From: Haplosporangium gracile
Lineage: Eukaryota; Mortierellomycota; Mortierellomycetes; Mortierellales; Mortierellaceae
NCBI GenBank assembly: GCA_015499985.1
Contig: JAAAUF010000483.1
Span: forward strand, 2,957 to 25,256
Reading direction: 5' to 3'
Length of the DNA stretch: 22,300 nucleotides
The translations under genes and the position numbers were made by a program. This document shows, in pieces, positions 10,796-21,000 of the stretch; the stretch's first letter is position 1, and every line of letters starts with the position of its first letter. A model generated the notes under the pieces. That model made no database searches. It worked only from the letters and a program-made list of their open reading frames with translations, and had not been told where the DNA came from.

Positions 10796-11709
10796 CTAGT
10801 AGCAGCACTCGCATTCAAAGGGACACTTCTCGGTATCGCCTCCCTTGCCAATGTTCAAATCGTGGATATCAAAGAGACGCAGTCCATCGTCCGTCCGACG
10901 CTTGCCCTTCTTCTCCAGCTCATCATCACTGTCCGGGCCATCCTCCCTGACACGCTTGAACTTTTGGATCTTTGCCGCTGCCGCTGCTGCTGCGGCCGCT
11001 GCTGGACGCTCATTGAACACTACAGCCTCGACCTTAGGTCCACTCTTGGCCTTTGTCGTCGTCGCCTTTGACGCCGTCGCTGTTGCTGCTGGTGCTTTGT
11101 TGCTTCCCTCGATCTGAGACTTTCCTGTGGACTTGCTTTTCTTCTTGGCCAGCAATTTAGCAATCGCAGCCTCTTCCGACTCGTTCTGCTCCTCCTCGTC
11201 AAACATCAATTCTGCATCCACCTCTTCCTCATCCTCATCGCCCTCATCAGAAGGGTCGTCATCAAGAGATTCGCCCAATGGAGTGAAATTCTCCTCCTTT
11301 TCGCTGTCGCTCTTCTCTGGCTCAACCTCCTTCGTCTTCTTCGTTTTGTCGCCCTTGGTCTTTGTGGTGGTAGTGGTGGTTGAATCCTTTGCCTTGCCAG
11401 CCTTCTCCTGCTTTGAACCCTTAGATCCTGTGCTCTTCTCCGATTCTGCTGCCTTTGATGACTTTGATGACGATGCCGTAATGGTTCCCATGCTGAAAAT
11501 ATCGTCGATCTCCGATGCCTTGGTAGCTAAATTGAACATGCACAGAATTAATATGCTTTGTTAGCTACGTTTTGTATTCAAACATTGTTGGATATGGCAA
11601 TTAAATGAATTGGTGTCTAACCTGTCTTCTTGGTTGTATCCTTTGCGGGAGTGCTGGGTTTGAGGGTGGTTTTTTGGATGACCTTCTTCATTGTCTTCTT
11701 GGGAGGCAT
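10796..11709 (-). CDS. DUF1764 family protein of unknown function (2 exons)
   Basis: Function unknown; the family is widespread in eukaryotes. Exons 11709-11622 and 11526-10796 join within codon 30 and give 272 aa. Visible parts: a basic, Thr/Lys-rich N-terminus (MPPKKTMKKVIQK), a short conserved motif EIDDIFS (about 35-41), a long Lys/Ser/Thr- then Asp/Glu-rich disordered middle, a run of ten alanines at 10973-11002, and the conserved C-terminus: RRTDDGLRLFD, NIGKGGDTEKCPFECECCY. The four clustered cysteines and IGKGGDT.CPF are the family hallmark. The charged tracts resemble those of nuclear or nucleolar proteins, which is only an inference. No membrane span or signal peptide is seen. The donor GTTAGA is slightly non-standard. 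It is transcribed away from the LETM1-domain gene, with 253 bp between the starts. Confidence 0.88.
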
Positions 11710-11962
11710 GGCGATGGTTGATGTGCGGCGTGTTTTTGGTTCGGAGGTGATCACAGGCTGGTTGAGAGCAAAGCATTTTTTTTCTTTTTTTCCTTTTCTA
11801 GCACAAACTGATCGCACAACACACAATAAAAAACGGTAACAGCAGTCACCTTTGCGCCAATCATTGGTGTGTCCAGGTACAGCACGATTAATTAATGGGT
11901 GTCGGACCCTTTCACTTTTCTCATCTCTCTTCCTCTCCTCCTCCCTCACATCACCCGCCGAC
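11710..11962. promoter_or_regulatory. Divergent promoter region
   Basis: 253 bp separate the start codons of the DUF1764 gene (minus) and the LETM1-domain gene (plus), so both promoters and leaders must share this stretch. The plus-strand half is CT-rich just before the LETM1-domain ATG (11907-11950), as in other leaders in this window. I see no clear TATA box. A palindromic TTAATTAA lies at 11888-11895; its role is unknown. Confidence 0.55.
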
Positions 11963-13785
11963 ATGTCAGGAACACTCATTAGAGCTGCACACAGAATCGG
12001 CCGCCAGGTCAACAGCAAGAATCTGTACGTTTTTGAAGAAGGAAGCACGCTTACTTACTTTACTCACAACAAGAAGCTTACACCTTCAATCGAAACTCAC
12101 GGCAGGAAAATCGGATAACTAACCGTGTTGCCTGGATCCCATGTTGTGTGTCTAGGTCTATGGTGGCCCCTTCGAGCTCCCATATCGGTCTCCTGCTCAG
12201 ACAGCCTCAGTACCCCACTCGGTAAAACTTATAATCTCAGATCAGTTGAACAAGGCGCGTTAATGGCAACCCCCAGATCACACCCAACTTACCTCAATGG
12301 CATCTGTGTTTGGTGGATCTATACAATAGGTACACTCCTCTCCTCTCTCAGTTCTCCCAGTCATCATTCTACTCTACCGCCACCTCAGGATCATCCAAGA
12401 ACAAAAACGAACCTGTTCACCCTACACCAGCACCCGTCGAAGATCTCGCAAAGGCCCTTAAGACCGGATCTGCTGGATCGATTGCCCCTGGGAGCAGCCT
12501 CTATACCGTCCCTGCACCTGAACCACCAGCACCCACCGGCGTCGTTGGCAAGGCAAAGGATTACTTCCGCAAGGGCAAGGAGATTGTCATTCAGTGCAAG
12601 GATGGCGTGAAGCTGCTCTGGGTCAACAAAAGGGTTGTCAAGGAATTGAAGAAGGCCCAGAAGGAGGAAGGACATGTCCTCACCCGCCGCGAGTTCCAGC
12701 TCGTAAGTTTCTTACTCTGGATTGATCGCTTCTGTTCTGGAACTGGCGTGCATATAGCATTCAATGTACTCACCGACACTATGTCTGCTTATGTTGATAA
12801 ACTTGCATGATAATAGGTGAACAAGACAGAGATCGATCTGAAGCGTATGATCCCCTTTGGCCTCGCCTTCTTGCTTGCGACCGAGTACATTCCATTGATC
12901 ATTATTTTCGCCCCTCAAATGATCCCCTCCACTTGTGTCACTCCCACTCAATTGGTAAGAACGAACACTCTCGTTGGTCTTGCACACTGCCAGTATGCGC
13001 CAGGTGTTATTCGACTGTTATCTGACATGCCTGCTTTTTTGTTTACAATAGGAAAACCGCCGTAAGAAGATCCATGAGAAGCGCTGCGCTATGACTGAGA
13101 AACTGATCCGTCTGAACCGTCGCGAGGTAGGAGGCTGGACTGGATCATATTGGAAGATACCCTTGTCGCATTAAAACCTACAACCAAAGAAAACCTGATC
13201 TAACGCTTTGGTTTTTATTTTTATGCACATAGATCACCAAGGAGACACTCGCCAACTACAACTCATTCATCACAACCTCCAAGAAATACGGCGAGGGGTT
13301 CGACTATGACATGATCGACCGTGAGCATCTTGCATCATTTTGCAAGTAAGTTTTTTTTTGATGAATTGATGTCTTTGTGGATCTAGTATATGACTTTGCA
13401 GAAAAAGCCACAAGGTAGACAGGTCTTATTAGCTCACCGGTATCTTGCATGTTCCTTTTCTACTAGGTTCATGGGATTGAGTGGATTTGGACCCAAGTTC
13501 ATGTTGAAGAAGCGTTTAAATAAGCATATGACCTATATTAAGCAGGACGACGAGTTGATGCAGAAGGACGGCATTGACTCGTTGACGTTTGCAGAGTTGC
13601 AGTTGGCCAACGAGGAGCGTGGCATGCGGTCGTTGGAGGTCAGCAAGGAGCATTTAGAAAAGTCGCTTGCCTACTGGTTGAAGCTGAGCCTGAGCAAGGA
13701 CACTGAGGTACCTCCAGCACTGATGGTCTTCAGCCGGATGTTCCTGCTGCACTCGACCTTCAAGTCGGATCCCATCAAAAAATAG
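11963..13785 (+). CDS. LETM1-domain mitochondrial protein, LETMD1-like (7 exons)
   Basis: LETM1-domain proteins sit in the mitochondrial inner membrane and act in K+/H+ or Ca2+/H+ exchange and ribosome binding. Exons: 11963-12024, 12156-12221, 12330-12702, 12817-12954, 13052-13126, 13233-13345 and 13467-13785; the frame closes to 381 aa. The first 60 residues are Arg/Ser-rich with almost no acids, a good mitochondrial presequence, and are encoded by two tiny exons plus the start of exon 3. The diagnostic core is LTRREFQLVNKTEIDLKR then a membrane span (about 178-200) and IFAPQMIPST, followed by the ribosome-binding-like domain with FMGLSGFGPKFMLKKRL. It lacks the long C-terminal coiled coils and EF-hand of full LETM1/Mdm38, and its length is close to animal LETMD1. 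Start choice rests on exon 1 fusing in phase to the presequence. Confidence 0.88.
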
Positions 13786-14212
13786 AGCACTCACTACTGC
13801 CAGGATGTACCATATGCGACTACAAGTACGATAGATGATGAAAAAAAAAATATAGAAAACTAAGAATGCAATACTAGTTAGTGTGCGACCCATGGCGTGC
13901 TACGTTGCGTGCGGAGCTTTCCTTTGTCATCATCTTGCCCTGTATCTCCCTTTTTCGGGGTCTGGACTCTCATTTGACCCCTTCAACTTCCCCACGCCAC
14001 GAAAATCAAATGTGGCTCACTTTCGCCGTTGTTCGAGTCAGAGATCCGCTCCACCGAGTCAGACTATTTTTTTTGTTTCCCCTTCTTTAAACTTCTCCTT
14101 TATAGTTCCTTTCTTCCTTCCGCATCGCAGTTCCTCTCCTCGACAACAAGTACAACAACAACCGACCAACCAATCGACCGACTCATCACCACCAGCACGC
14201 ACATATAACACA
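13786..14212. other. Intergenic region and PdxT leader
   Basis: No gene is seen. The right half is CT-rich on the plus strand (14070-14140), then turns into an unstructured-looking CAA/ACC-rich leader (14141-14212) right before the PdxT start. The left part should hold the 3' UTR of the LETM1-domain gene; it has an A-run at 13841-13850 but no AATAAA. Confidence 0.5.
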
Positions 14213-15050
14213 ATGGTCCAGGAACAGCAAGAACAAATGCAGATCAGAGTTGGTGTCTTGGGTAAGGAAGGACGAACAACATCAAGGCAGAGATCACTTT
14301 CTTGATCAGGACAAAAAAGTCGACTCCTTATTTTTTTCCTCACTAAGAGACTACATTGACTCACACAGACTGCGTTCCTCTCCCTCCTTTTCTTTGCACC
14401 TCGGTAACGATGATTGATAAATAGCTCTTCAGGGAGCATTCGCAGAGCACATCATTCTCCTCAGCACACTCCCCCAGGTCTCTGAAGCCGTTGCAGTTCG
14501 CAATGCCGAAGAGATCTCCAAGGTCGATGCGCTTGTGATCCCAGGAGGAGAGTCGACCACCATGGCCCTGATTGCGGAAAGATCCGGCTTCTGGCCCGCC
14601 CTCCAGGAGTTTGTCCGGACACGCCCCACCTGGGGAACCTGCGCCGGTTTGATCCTCCTCTCTGAATACATCACCTCGGGCGGTACCCTCAAGGGCGACC
14701 AGAAGCTGTTGGGTGGTCTTGGAATCAGCATCAAGCGTAACGCATTCGGCACACAAAAGGAGAGTTTTGAGGCTGGACTTCATGTGGAGGGGCTTGAGAA
14801 TGCTGAGAGGTTGTTTCCTGGAGTGTTTATCCGTGCGCCTGTTATTGATGAGATCTTGAAGCCTGATGAGGTTGAGGTTGTTGCCAAGCTGGAGCAGGAT
14901 TATGGCAAGACGCCCAAGGGAACGATTGTTGCGGTCAAGCAGGGACATTTGTTGGGATCTGCCTTCCACCCTGAGTTGACCCATGATAACCGGATGCACT
15001 TGTTCTTTGTCAAGATGGCCCAGGACTGGATTGCCAAGCACCAGAAATAG
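14213..15050 (+). CDS. SNO1: Pyridoxal 5'-phosphate synthase glutaminase subunit PdxT/Sno (2 exons)
   Basis: Hydrolyses glutamine and passes ammonia to the PdxS/Snz synthase, which builds pyridoxal 5'-phosphate (vitamin B6) from ribose 5-phosphate and glyceraldehyde 3-phosphate in the cytosol. Exons 14213-14261 and 14425-15050 join inside an Ala codon of the conserved VGVLALQGAFAEH start, giving 224 aa, a usual length. Visible signatures: GGESTTM; the catalytic Cys89 in TWGTCAGLILLSE; and the His198/Glu200 pair in GSAFHPEL, completing the class I glutamine amidotransferase triad. Nothing is truncated. The synthase partner is not in this window, so if the two are paired in the genome it is elsewhere. 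The kinase gene starts 245 bp downstream on the same strand. Confidence 0.96.
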
Positions 15051-15295
15051 GACTAGAGCAGACACACACATCATTTCATTAGACAATGCATATCAATACA
15101 TCCATAGAGAGTCAAAAATTGATCCAGCGCTGAAAACGTGACTACGAAATGCCTAACAGCTCTCTCTGGGCCGTTTCCATTTGTCCCCGCAGTGCCCAAC
15201 ACCTTGTCTACCCTTCCCTTTCAACTCCTCCTCCTCCTACTCTTCCTCGTCAACGAATACACCCTCACTCAGACCAGCAGCCTTCAATCCGAACA

Positions 15296-17347
15296 ATGAA
15301 CATCAACCCACAGGCACTTCTGGCAACCATCACCGACGCCATCGGACAACTCACAGGATGCTGCATGCCAAACCCTACTCTCTACATCAACCGCCGCTCA
15401 TTTAAGGTCATCAAACTCCTCGGCGAAGGGTAAGGAAAACAAAAAGAGAGTCTTGGCAAAGACTTTTCTTTTGGGGTCTCTCTCTTTCAAGTACACTATT
15501 GAAGATAGTCCAACGGCAAGTGGTAGAGAGGTGCTCTTTCTTCTTTAGAACAACTTTTGCTCTCACTCTCTATCGTTTTTACGTCCCATTACTTTCTCGC
15601 ACTCTCTACCAATTGGTCTCGCACCTCTACTCAACTGTCCAAACAAGAAGAATGGGAAAGAAGGCAGGCTAGAATGATATATTTTCACCTTCCCGTTTGC
15701 AACACTCGCCCCAACCTAACCTCTTAACCTACTCCCTTCGCTCCTGTATCAATTGAAAAATACAATAGTGGATTCAGCTTTGTGTACTTGGTTCAGGATG
15801 TGGCGACAGGAAGACTCTATGCGTTGAAGAAGATCCGGTGTCCCTTTGGCAGTGAGGGAGTGCAGGATGCTATGAAGGAGGCAGAAATGTACAGGACCTT
15901 TCAGCACGAGAACGTGATCAAAGTCATGGTATGTCCTTTTTTTTGGTTTTCGAAACCTTCCTCTTCTTCATCTTGACAAACGACGCAAAGGCAACAGAAG
16001 ATACATGGCTGTTATAGGGTCTACCAGGGAGAGAGAGAGAGGCGACAGAGGAGGCAGTATGACTCTCAGCGATTATCGTAGGGAGCATGCCTCTCCTTTG
16101 GTGTTATTACACCATTATCCCTCACGTATGCCCTATAGAATAATGCATGCCTTGCTTTTTTCTGGCTAACGCGCTGCGTCCATTTTTTTTTTTTTTTGTT
16201 TTTGGCAACAATAGGACACCTGTGTGGTATCAGACAAGGATGGGAGCAAGATTGTATACATATTCTTGCCCTACTACAAACGTGGCAATCTTTTGGACGC
16301 CATCTCTGCAAACCTGCTCCACCACACCCATTTCTCAGAGCCGGATATGTTGCGATTCTTCCGAGGCGTTTGCTACGGAGTGAGAGCCCTCCACTGTCAC
16401 CGTCTGCCGAATGTTCCCATCAGCTCACGGGAGGACGAAGACGCTTTAAACAGCGGCATTGAGGCGTGGGATTCTCGTGACGGTCGGACCAGCATGAGGC
16501 GGCAAGGATCTTCGTTGTCGTTTGCGGGATCAGAGAACGAAACTGGATTGACTGATATGAGCAGATCCGCATCAGGTACAAATGGTTCCGCTGCCGCTGC
16601 GGGTGCAGCTACAGGTGGCAATGGACTTGGACCGGCTCAGGACAATGACGCAGTAATTGTGCCCTTTGCACATAGGGATATTAAGCCAGCTAATGTGCTG
16701 ATTGCAGATGATGGACAGACGCCGGTGCTAATGGACTTTGGGTCGATGGCCAGGGCTCGGGTCAAGATCCAGACGAGACAGCAGGCGCTGTTTGAGCAGG
16801 ACCTAGCAGCAGAGAAGTGTTCTATGCCCTACAGAGCTCCTGAGCTTTTTGATGTTAAGACCGGATCTACCCTGGACGAGAAAGTTGACATTTGGGTACG
16901 CCCTCTCTACTTTTTTTATGCTCTGTCTTTGTCTCTTTTTGCTGTGTTTCCATCATTATTCAGTCATTTATATATGCTTCCATTGTGATTCATAATTTTC
17001 TTTGTGTTCTTGTCCTTTTTATTCGTTGAGAGTGAAATGGGAACTATATATTAACTGCACTAACATTCCTTTCACTATGTGCGTGATAATAGTCGCTGGG
17101 ATGCACATTGTATGCGATGGCGTATGGTACCTCTCCATTTGAAACGAACCAGATTAACCAGGGAGGGTCGATTGCGCTTGCAGTTCTGAACGGCACAGTA
17201 CGGTTCCCTACTGTTGACCAAGCAGACCGGTATTCGTCCGAGTTGCGCGACTTGATCAAGGCGATGCTGGTGGTTGACCCTGCGATGCGGCTGGATATCC
17301 ATGAAGTTATTGAGCGCGTCGATCTTCTCTTGACCCGACCTCTTTGA
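15296..17347 (+). CDS. ENV7: STK16/Env7-type Ser/Thr kinase, NAK family (4 exons)
   Basis: The yeast relative Env7 is a palmitoylated vacuole-membrane kinase that limits fusion; animal STK16 acts at the Golgi. Exons 15296-15429, 15769-15928, 16215-16895 and 17093-17347 give 409 aa. Kinase landmarks: Gly-rich loop GEGGFSFV (43-50), Lys65 in YALKKI, catalytic loop HRDIKPANV (His251-Arg252-Asp253), DFG (272-274), and YRAPELF, with DIWSLGCTLYAMAYG spanning the last splice. All catalytic residues are present. Residues Cys22-Cys23 lie where Env7 and STK16 have lipidated cysteines; there is no Gly2, so myristoylation is unlikely. About 70 residues of Ser/Ala/Gly-rich sequence are inserted just before the catalytic loop. 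The reading frame is open upstream to another ATG at 15149, so a form longer by 49 residues is possible; I prefer 15296 because homologous sequence begins after it and its context is ACAATGA. Confidence 0.93.
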
Positions 17348-18034
17348 CGTGAGGCGAGCAAAGGACACAATTATTTAGGAAGAGCTAGCAAATAAACCAT
17401 TGATGATACCAATTTCGGACTGTGTGAAGGGGACAAAGGATAAAGGGACGAGGAGCCAAAAGGACGACGGACAGCACATGTGAAGTCAACAGCTATTGGT
17501 TGCAGCCAAACAAGGTTTTTTTTTTTTTTTTCTCTCTTTCATTTTGTACATGTGTAGACTATGAAACCTATGACGCTGTGGAGTCATACAACGACTGCCC
17601 CTGTCCAGCCGCTCTAAATGGGAGCCGGGGATTCAGCTGTGTCATCTTTCTCCGTGGGCGAGCTGCCTCTTCCTTCTCTCTTCTTGTACTCTTCTCTCGT
17701 CTTCACTCCTTCTTCCCGTCCTCTTTTTTTTCTCTCATTCATTTCATTTCTTTCATTCACATCCCTCTCTCCCTCTCCTCCCTTCATTCTACACTCAGCC
17801 GGCAAACAAAAAAAGGAAAACAAGAAAGAAGACCGAAACAAGCAGTCGTCCTTTCTTCTCCTACTCACCTCCCTCCCCTTTTCCTTTTACTTCTTTTTCT
17901 TTCCTTGAAACCGATCCTTCTTTTTTTTCGTGTTTTCCCTTCTCCCTTTCCTTTTCTTTCGTCTCTCTTTCTCCATCCCAATACAACAACGCACGCCACC
18001 GCAACCTTATATATCCGCCTTTTCTTCGTAAACA
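17348..18034. other. Intergenic region and pyrimidine-rich leader
   Basis: No gene is seen. After the kinase 3' flank, the plus strand becomes strongly pyrimidine-rich from about 17640 to 17960, interrupted by a purine-rich patch at 17800-17840. This is probably the promoter and 5' leader of the downstream kinase. Frames across it encode only Ser/Leu/Phe/Pro low complexity. Confidence 0.55.
17391..17396 (+). terminator. Candidate poly(A) signal of the STK16/Env7-like gene
   Basis: AATAAA lies 44 nt after the stop codon, a normal distance. Confidence 0.6.
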
Positions 18035-21000
18035 ATGAACCAGACCAAGGCTGCCCTACACGCCCTTCCCAGTGGCCTCATCAACCGGCTCTGTCGATCT
18101 AAAGCTACAAGGCTCTCTGTAAGTTGAAAATCAAGGAGCAAGGTGAACCGAACTACTACATTCATTCGCCTTGCCTCGATCCACATTTTTGACGCTGTAT
18201 CACGGAGAATATTGTCTTCTTTGAAGCTAACAGTTTCGTCTTTTTTTTCTATTTTTATTACGTGAGAATAGTTGAAGCAGATGTACACACTTGGAAGGTA
18301 AAAATTTGAATCGCAATCAAGCGCAAGCGGAAGGAAGCGAAGGGCGGCAAGGAAGCAATTGAACTATTTGGCAAATATCGGAAAGAGGAGGACACGGATG
18401 TGAAAAGAGGAGGGTGGCATGCTCAATGACATGGGTCAAAGAGATATGTGGACTAGCACCCAGGCTAAGGCGTTAGTCTAGAGGATGGATAGTTTTGTCC
18501 TTGTTGTTCTTGCATCCCAATTCTTCTCTCTCTTGCCCCTTTACCCTACCTCTTCCTCGCCATTTGGATTACTATGTGCCTGGGGCACCTTAGTCAATGT
18601 TTTGCATATGAAAAACACTGTTTCTTTTGGTTGGTCTCACTCAGGCTAAAAAAAAATAATATTCCCCTCACACAATGTTCGATGTCAATGCGGGTTCTCC
18701 GATCCCTATTTCTTCCTTCTACTGTAAAATAGACATGTCCTTGAGTCAAAGAGCCAGGGTGCGCTGGCCATTCCTGCCGTCTTCCTCCATCAGGAGCTGC
18801 CTATCCGTCTCTCACACGCCCTCAAGATGCTCAACTCTAACTCGCTCCCCATCAACATGGCCGACATGCCCAACTTCCAATCCATATTTGCCTCCTACCT
18901 CGAGGATATTAGGTATGTCTCCCCTCTTGCAAACTTGCTTCAACTTTAACGTTTATTTTCTTTTGGTTTATGTGTCTCTCTTTTTTCCCCTCTTTCCAAC
19001 CCGAGTAAGATTTTTTTTTTATTGTATGGGCGATGACACATTGCAGTCATCACAAGTGTGGAAATGTGGAGAAATACGGATGAACAAGGGTTTGTTCTTT
19101 GCCTTCTTATCCACCCTTTTTTCACCTTTCACCTTTTTTTTTTTTTTTCCCTCCGTGCATATCTATTCGACCAATGCGCGCTTTTCAAACACCTGTTTCC
19201 AATGAGAGACATTGGACATTGGCAGAGACAGAAACAGAAACAGAAAGGGAAGGGAGAGGGTCAAATATTGGACCTGAGATGTGGCGTGCATCATACTATG
19301 AGGTGTTTTCATCCAATTGTCTTGCCTCATCAACGCTCCTCACTTCACTCTACATGCCCGTTCGCTCCAACCCCTTGGCTGCTGCTGTTGATCTCGACCA
19401 GGATCCAAAACTTGCAGAAGAAAATAACCCCTACTCGTCACAACAAATGGGTTTAGAGTTTTTTGCTTTTTCTGATACAGTCAACATCAGTACGTCTTCT
19501 GCGTGTTTGGTGCAAGCGGATTGTTGTTTTTGTTGTCCTCAAAGGCGGTTATTATTTGTTGTCTATACATGACACTTTACTTTGTTTTCCCTTTATTTCA
19601 CACACGCGCTTGTTTGCACCTCGACCCGAACAACAACTGACAAAGCTACAACCCTGTGTATATGAGAAAAATTATTAACCTACGAAAATGCCTTTTCTAT
19701 ATCTACATAGCATGATCACACAGATGCCAAAGCCATCGACACCACAACTGGAGGAGGAGTTCACGGCCCTGCTAAGGAACTTGGAACAGCGTCACAAGAT
19801 CAAGATTCTCGCCATCAGCAAGGGCTTCAGGGAACTCATGGACAACGTCCAACAACAGTGTATCGTACAGGATCCAGCAGGCAACAGCTCGCTCTTCTAC
19901 CACAACGGCAAAGGCTGGACCATCGACCCCCAGGCTGACAGGGCCATCCAGACCTTCTTTAACCGGTTCTACACCATCAACCTTGGTACCCGGCTCTTAA
20001 TCGGTAAGGAGATAGGTCGCTGGATCGTTGTCGAGTATCCTGAGGCTTTTATGCAGATACGGACATGGACTAACGAATGATTCCCAATGGATTATAATAG
20101 GCGAGCATTTGGCGCTTCATGATAGAGGATTGAATTTGGTGCAGCGTGTCAATCCCCTCGCCATCTCAAAGCGCGCCATTCGGGACGCTCAAAAGGTGTG
20201 TGCCGCACATTACGGCCAGTCGGCGCCTTCGGTGCTGATCCACACGCCCAACCCAGACATCTCGACAACATACGTGGACGAGTTCTTGCACAGGAATATC
20301 TATGAGCTTCTCAAGAACGCCATGAGAGCGACCTCTGAGACATACCTCAACAACGGCTCGCCCGTCTCGCTCGGACTTTCATCTTCATCCACAAGCAGCA
20401 GCCGGTCGAAACTACCTCCAGTCAAGCTGGTCTTGGTGGATGGTGGTGAGGATGTGACTATCAAGATCTCGGATGAGGGCGGTGGAATGGCTCTAAGTGA
20501 AATGGACAAGATCTGGAGCTATGTTCATTCAGGAGATTCATCCAATCTGCGCCAGTCATCGTCTAGCAATACGGCAGCAAAGGAAAAACAGCAACAGGAA
20601 GTGCCCAAGACTACAACGACGACGACGCCATTCCAGCCATCGGCTCCCAATACCTCGGTGTTGCTCACATCGGACGTATTGTCAACAAAGTCCGAGTCTA
20701 GGAACGTCCTCCGCACAGCGGATTCGATGACCGTGATGGGGGGATTGGCGAGCGAGGCAAAAGATTATTTGGACTTGCCCCTGAACGGATCGGGCCACGG
20801 ATTGCCTCTGGCTAGGTTGATTGCGCGGTATTTTGGAGGCGACCTGTCGTTGATCTCGATGGAGGGCTATGGCACAGACTCGTACCTGTCGCTTTACCGC
20901 GATGATGACCATTTGGAGAATTTTCCCGAGGTAGATGAGGAGATGGCGGTGGAGATTGATGTCTTTGTCAACGAGTTTACGGACGAGCCTTCTTCGTCGT

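Noticed and set aside
12310..12329. Alternative start of the LETM1-domain protein inside intron 2 (MVDLYN...)
   Set aside because: The spliced model supplies a full Arg-rich mitochondrial presequence from 11963 with all phases matching, whereas this start would need intron retention.
15511..15540. tRNA-like A-box (GGCAAGTGGTAGAGAG) in the first kinase intron
   Set aside because: No B-box or pairable acceptor and T arms follow at the right distance, and it lies inside an intron.
17500..18102. Plus-strand open frame of 200 codons before the PDK-like gene
   Set aside because: It is Phe/Leu/Ser low complexity across a C/T-rich leader and overlaps the real first exon in another frame.
19047..19089. 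Possible extra exon in PDK-like intron 3 after an acceptor TTGCAG
   Set aside because: Joined in phase it reads into a TGA stop, and no donor restores the frame; skipping it gives a better family match.
18675..19205. Plus-strand frame of 176 codons covering exon 3 of the PDK-like gene
   Set aside because: The frame with FLHQELPIRLSHAL is a different one; this reading has no family similarity and runs into intron sequence.
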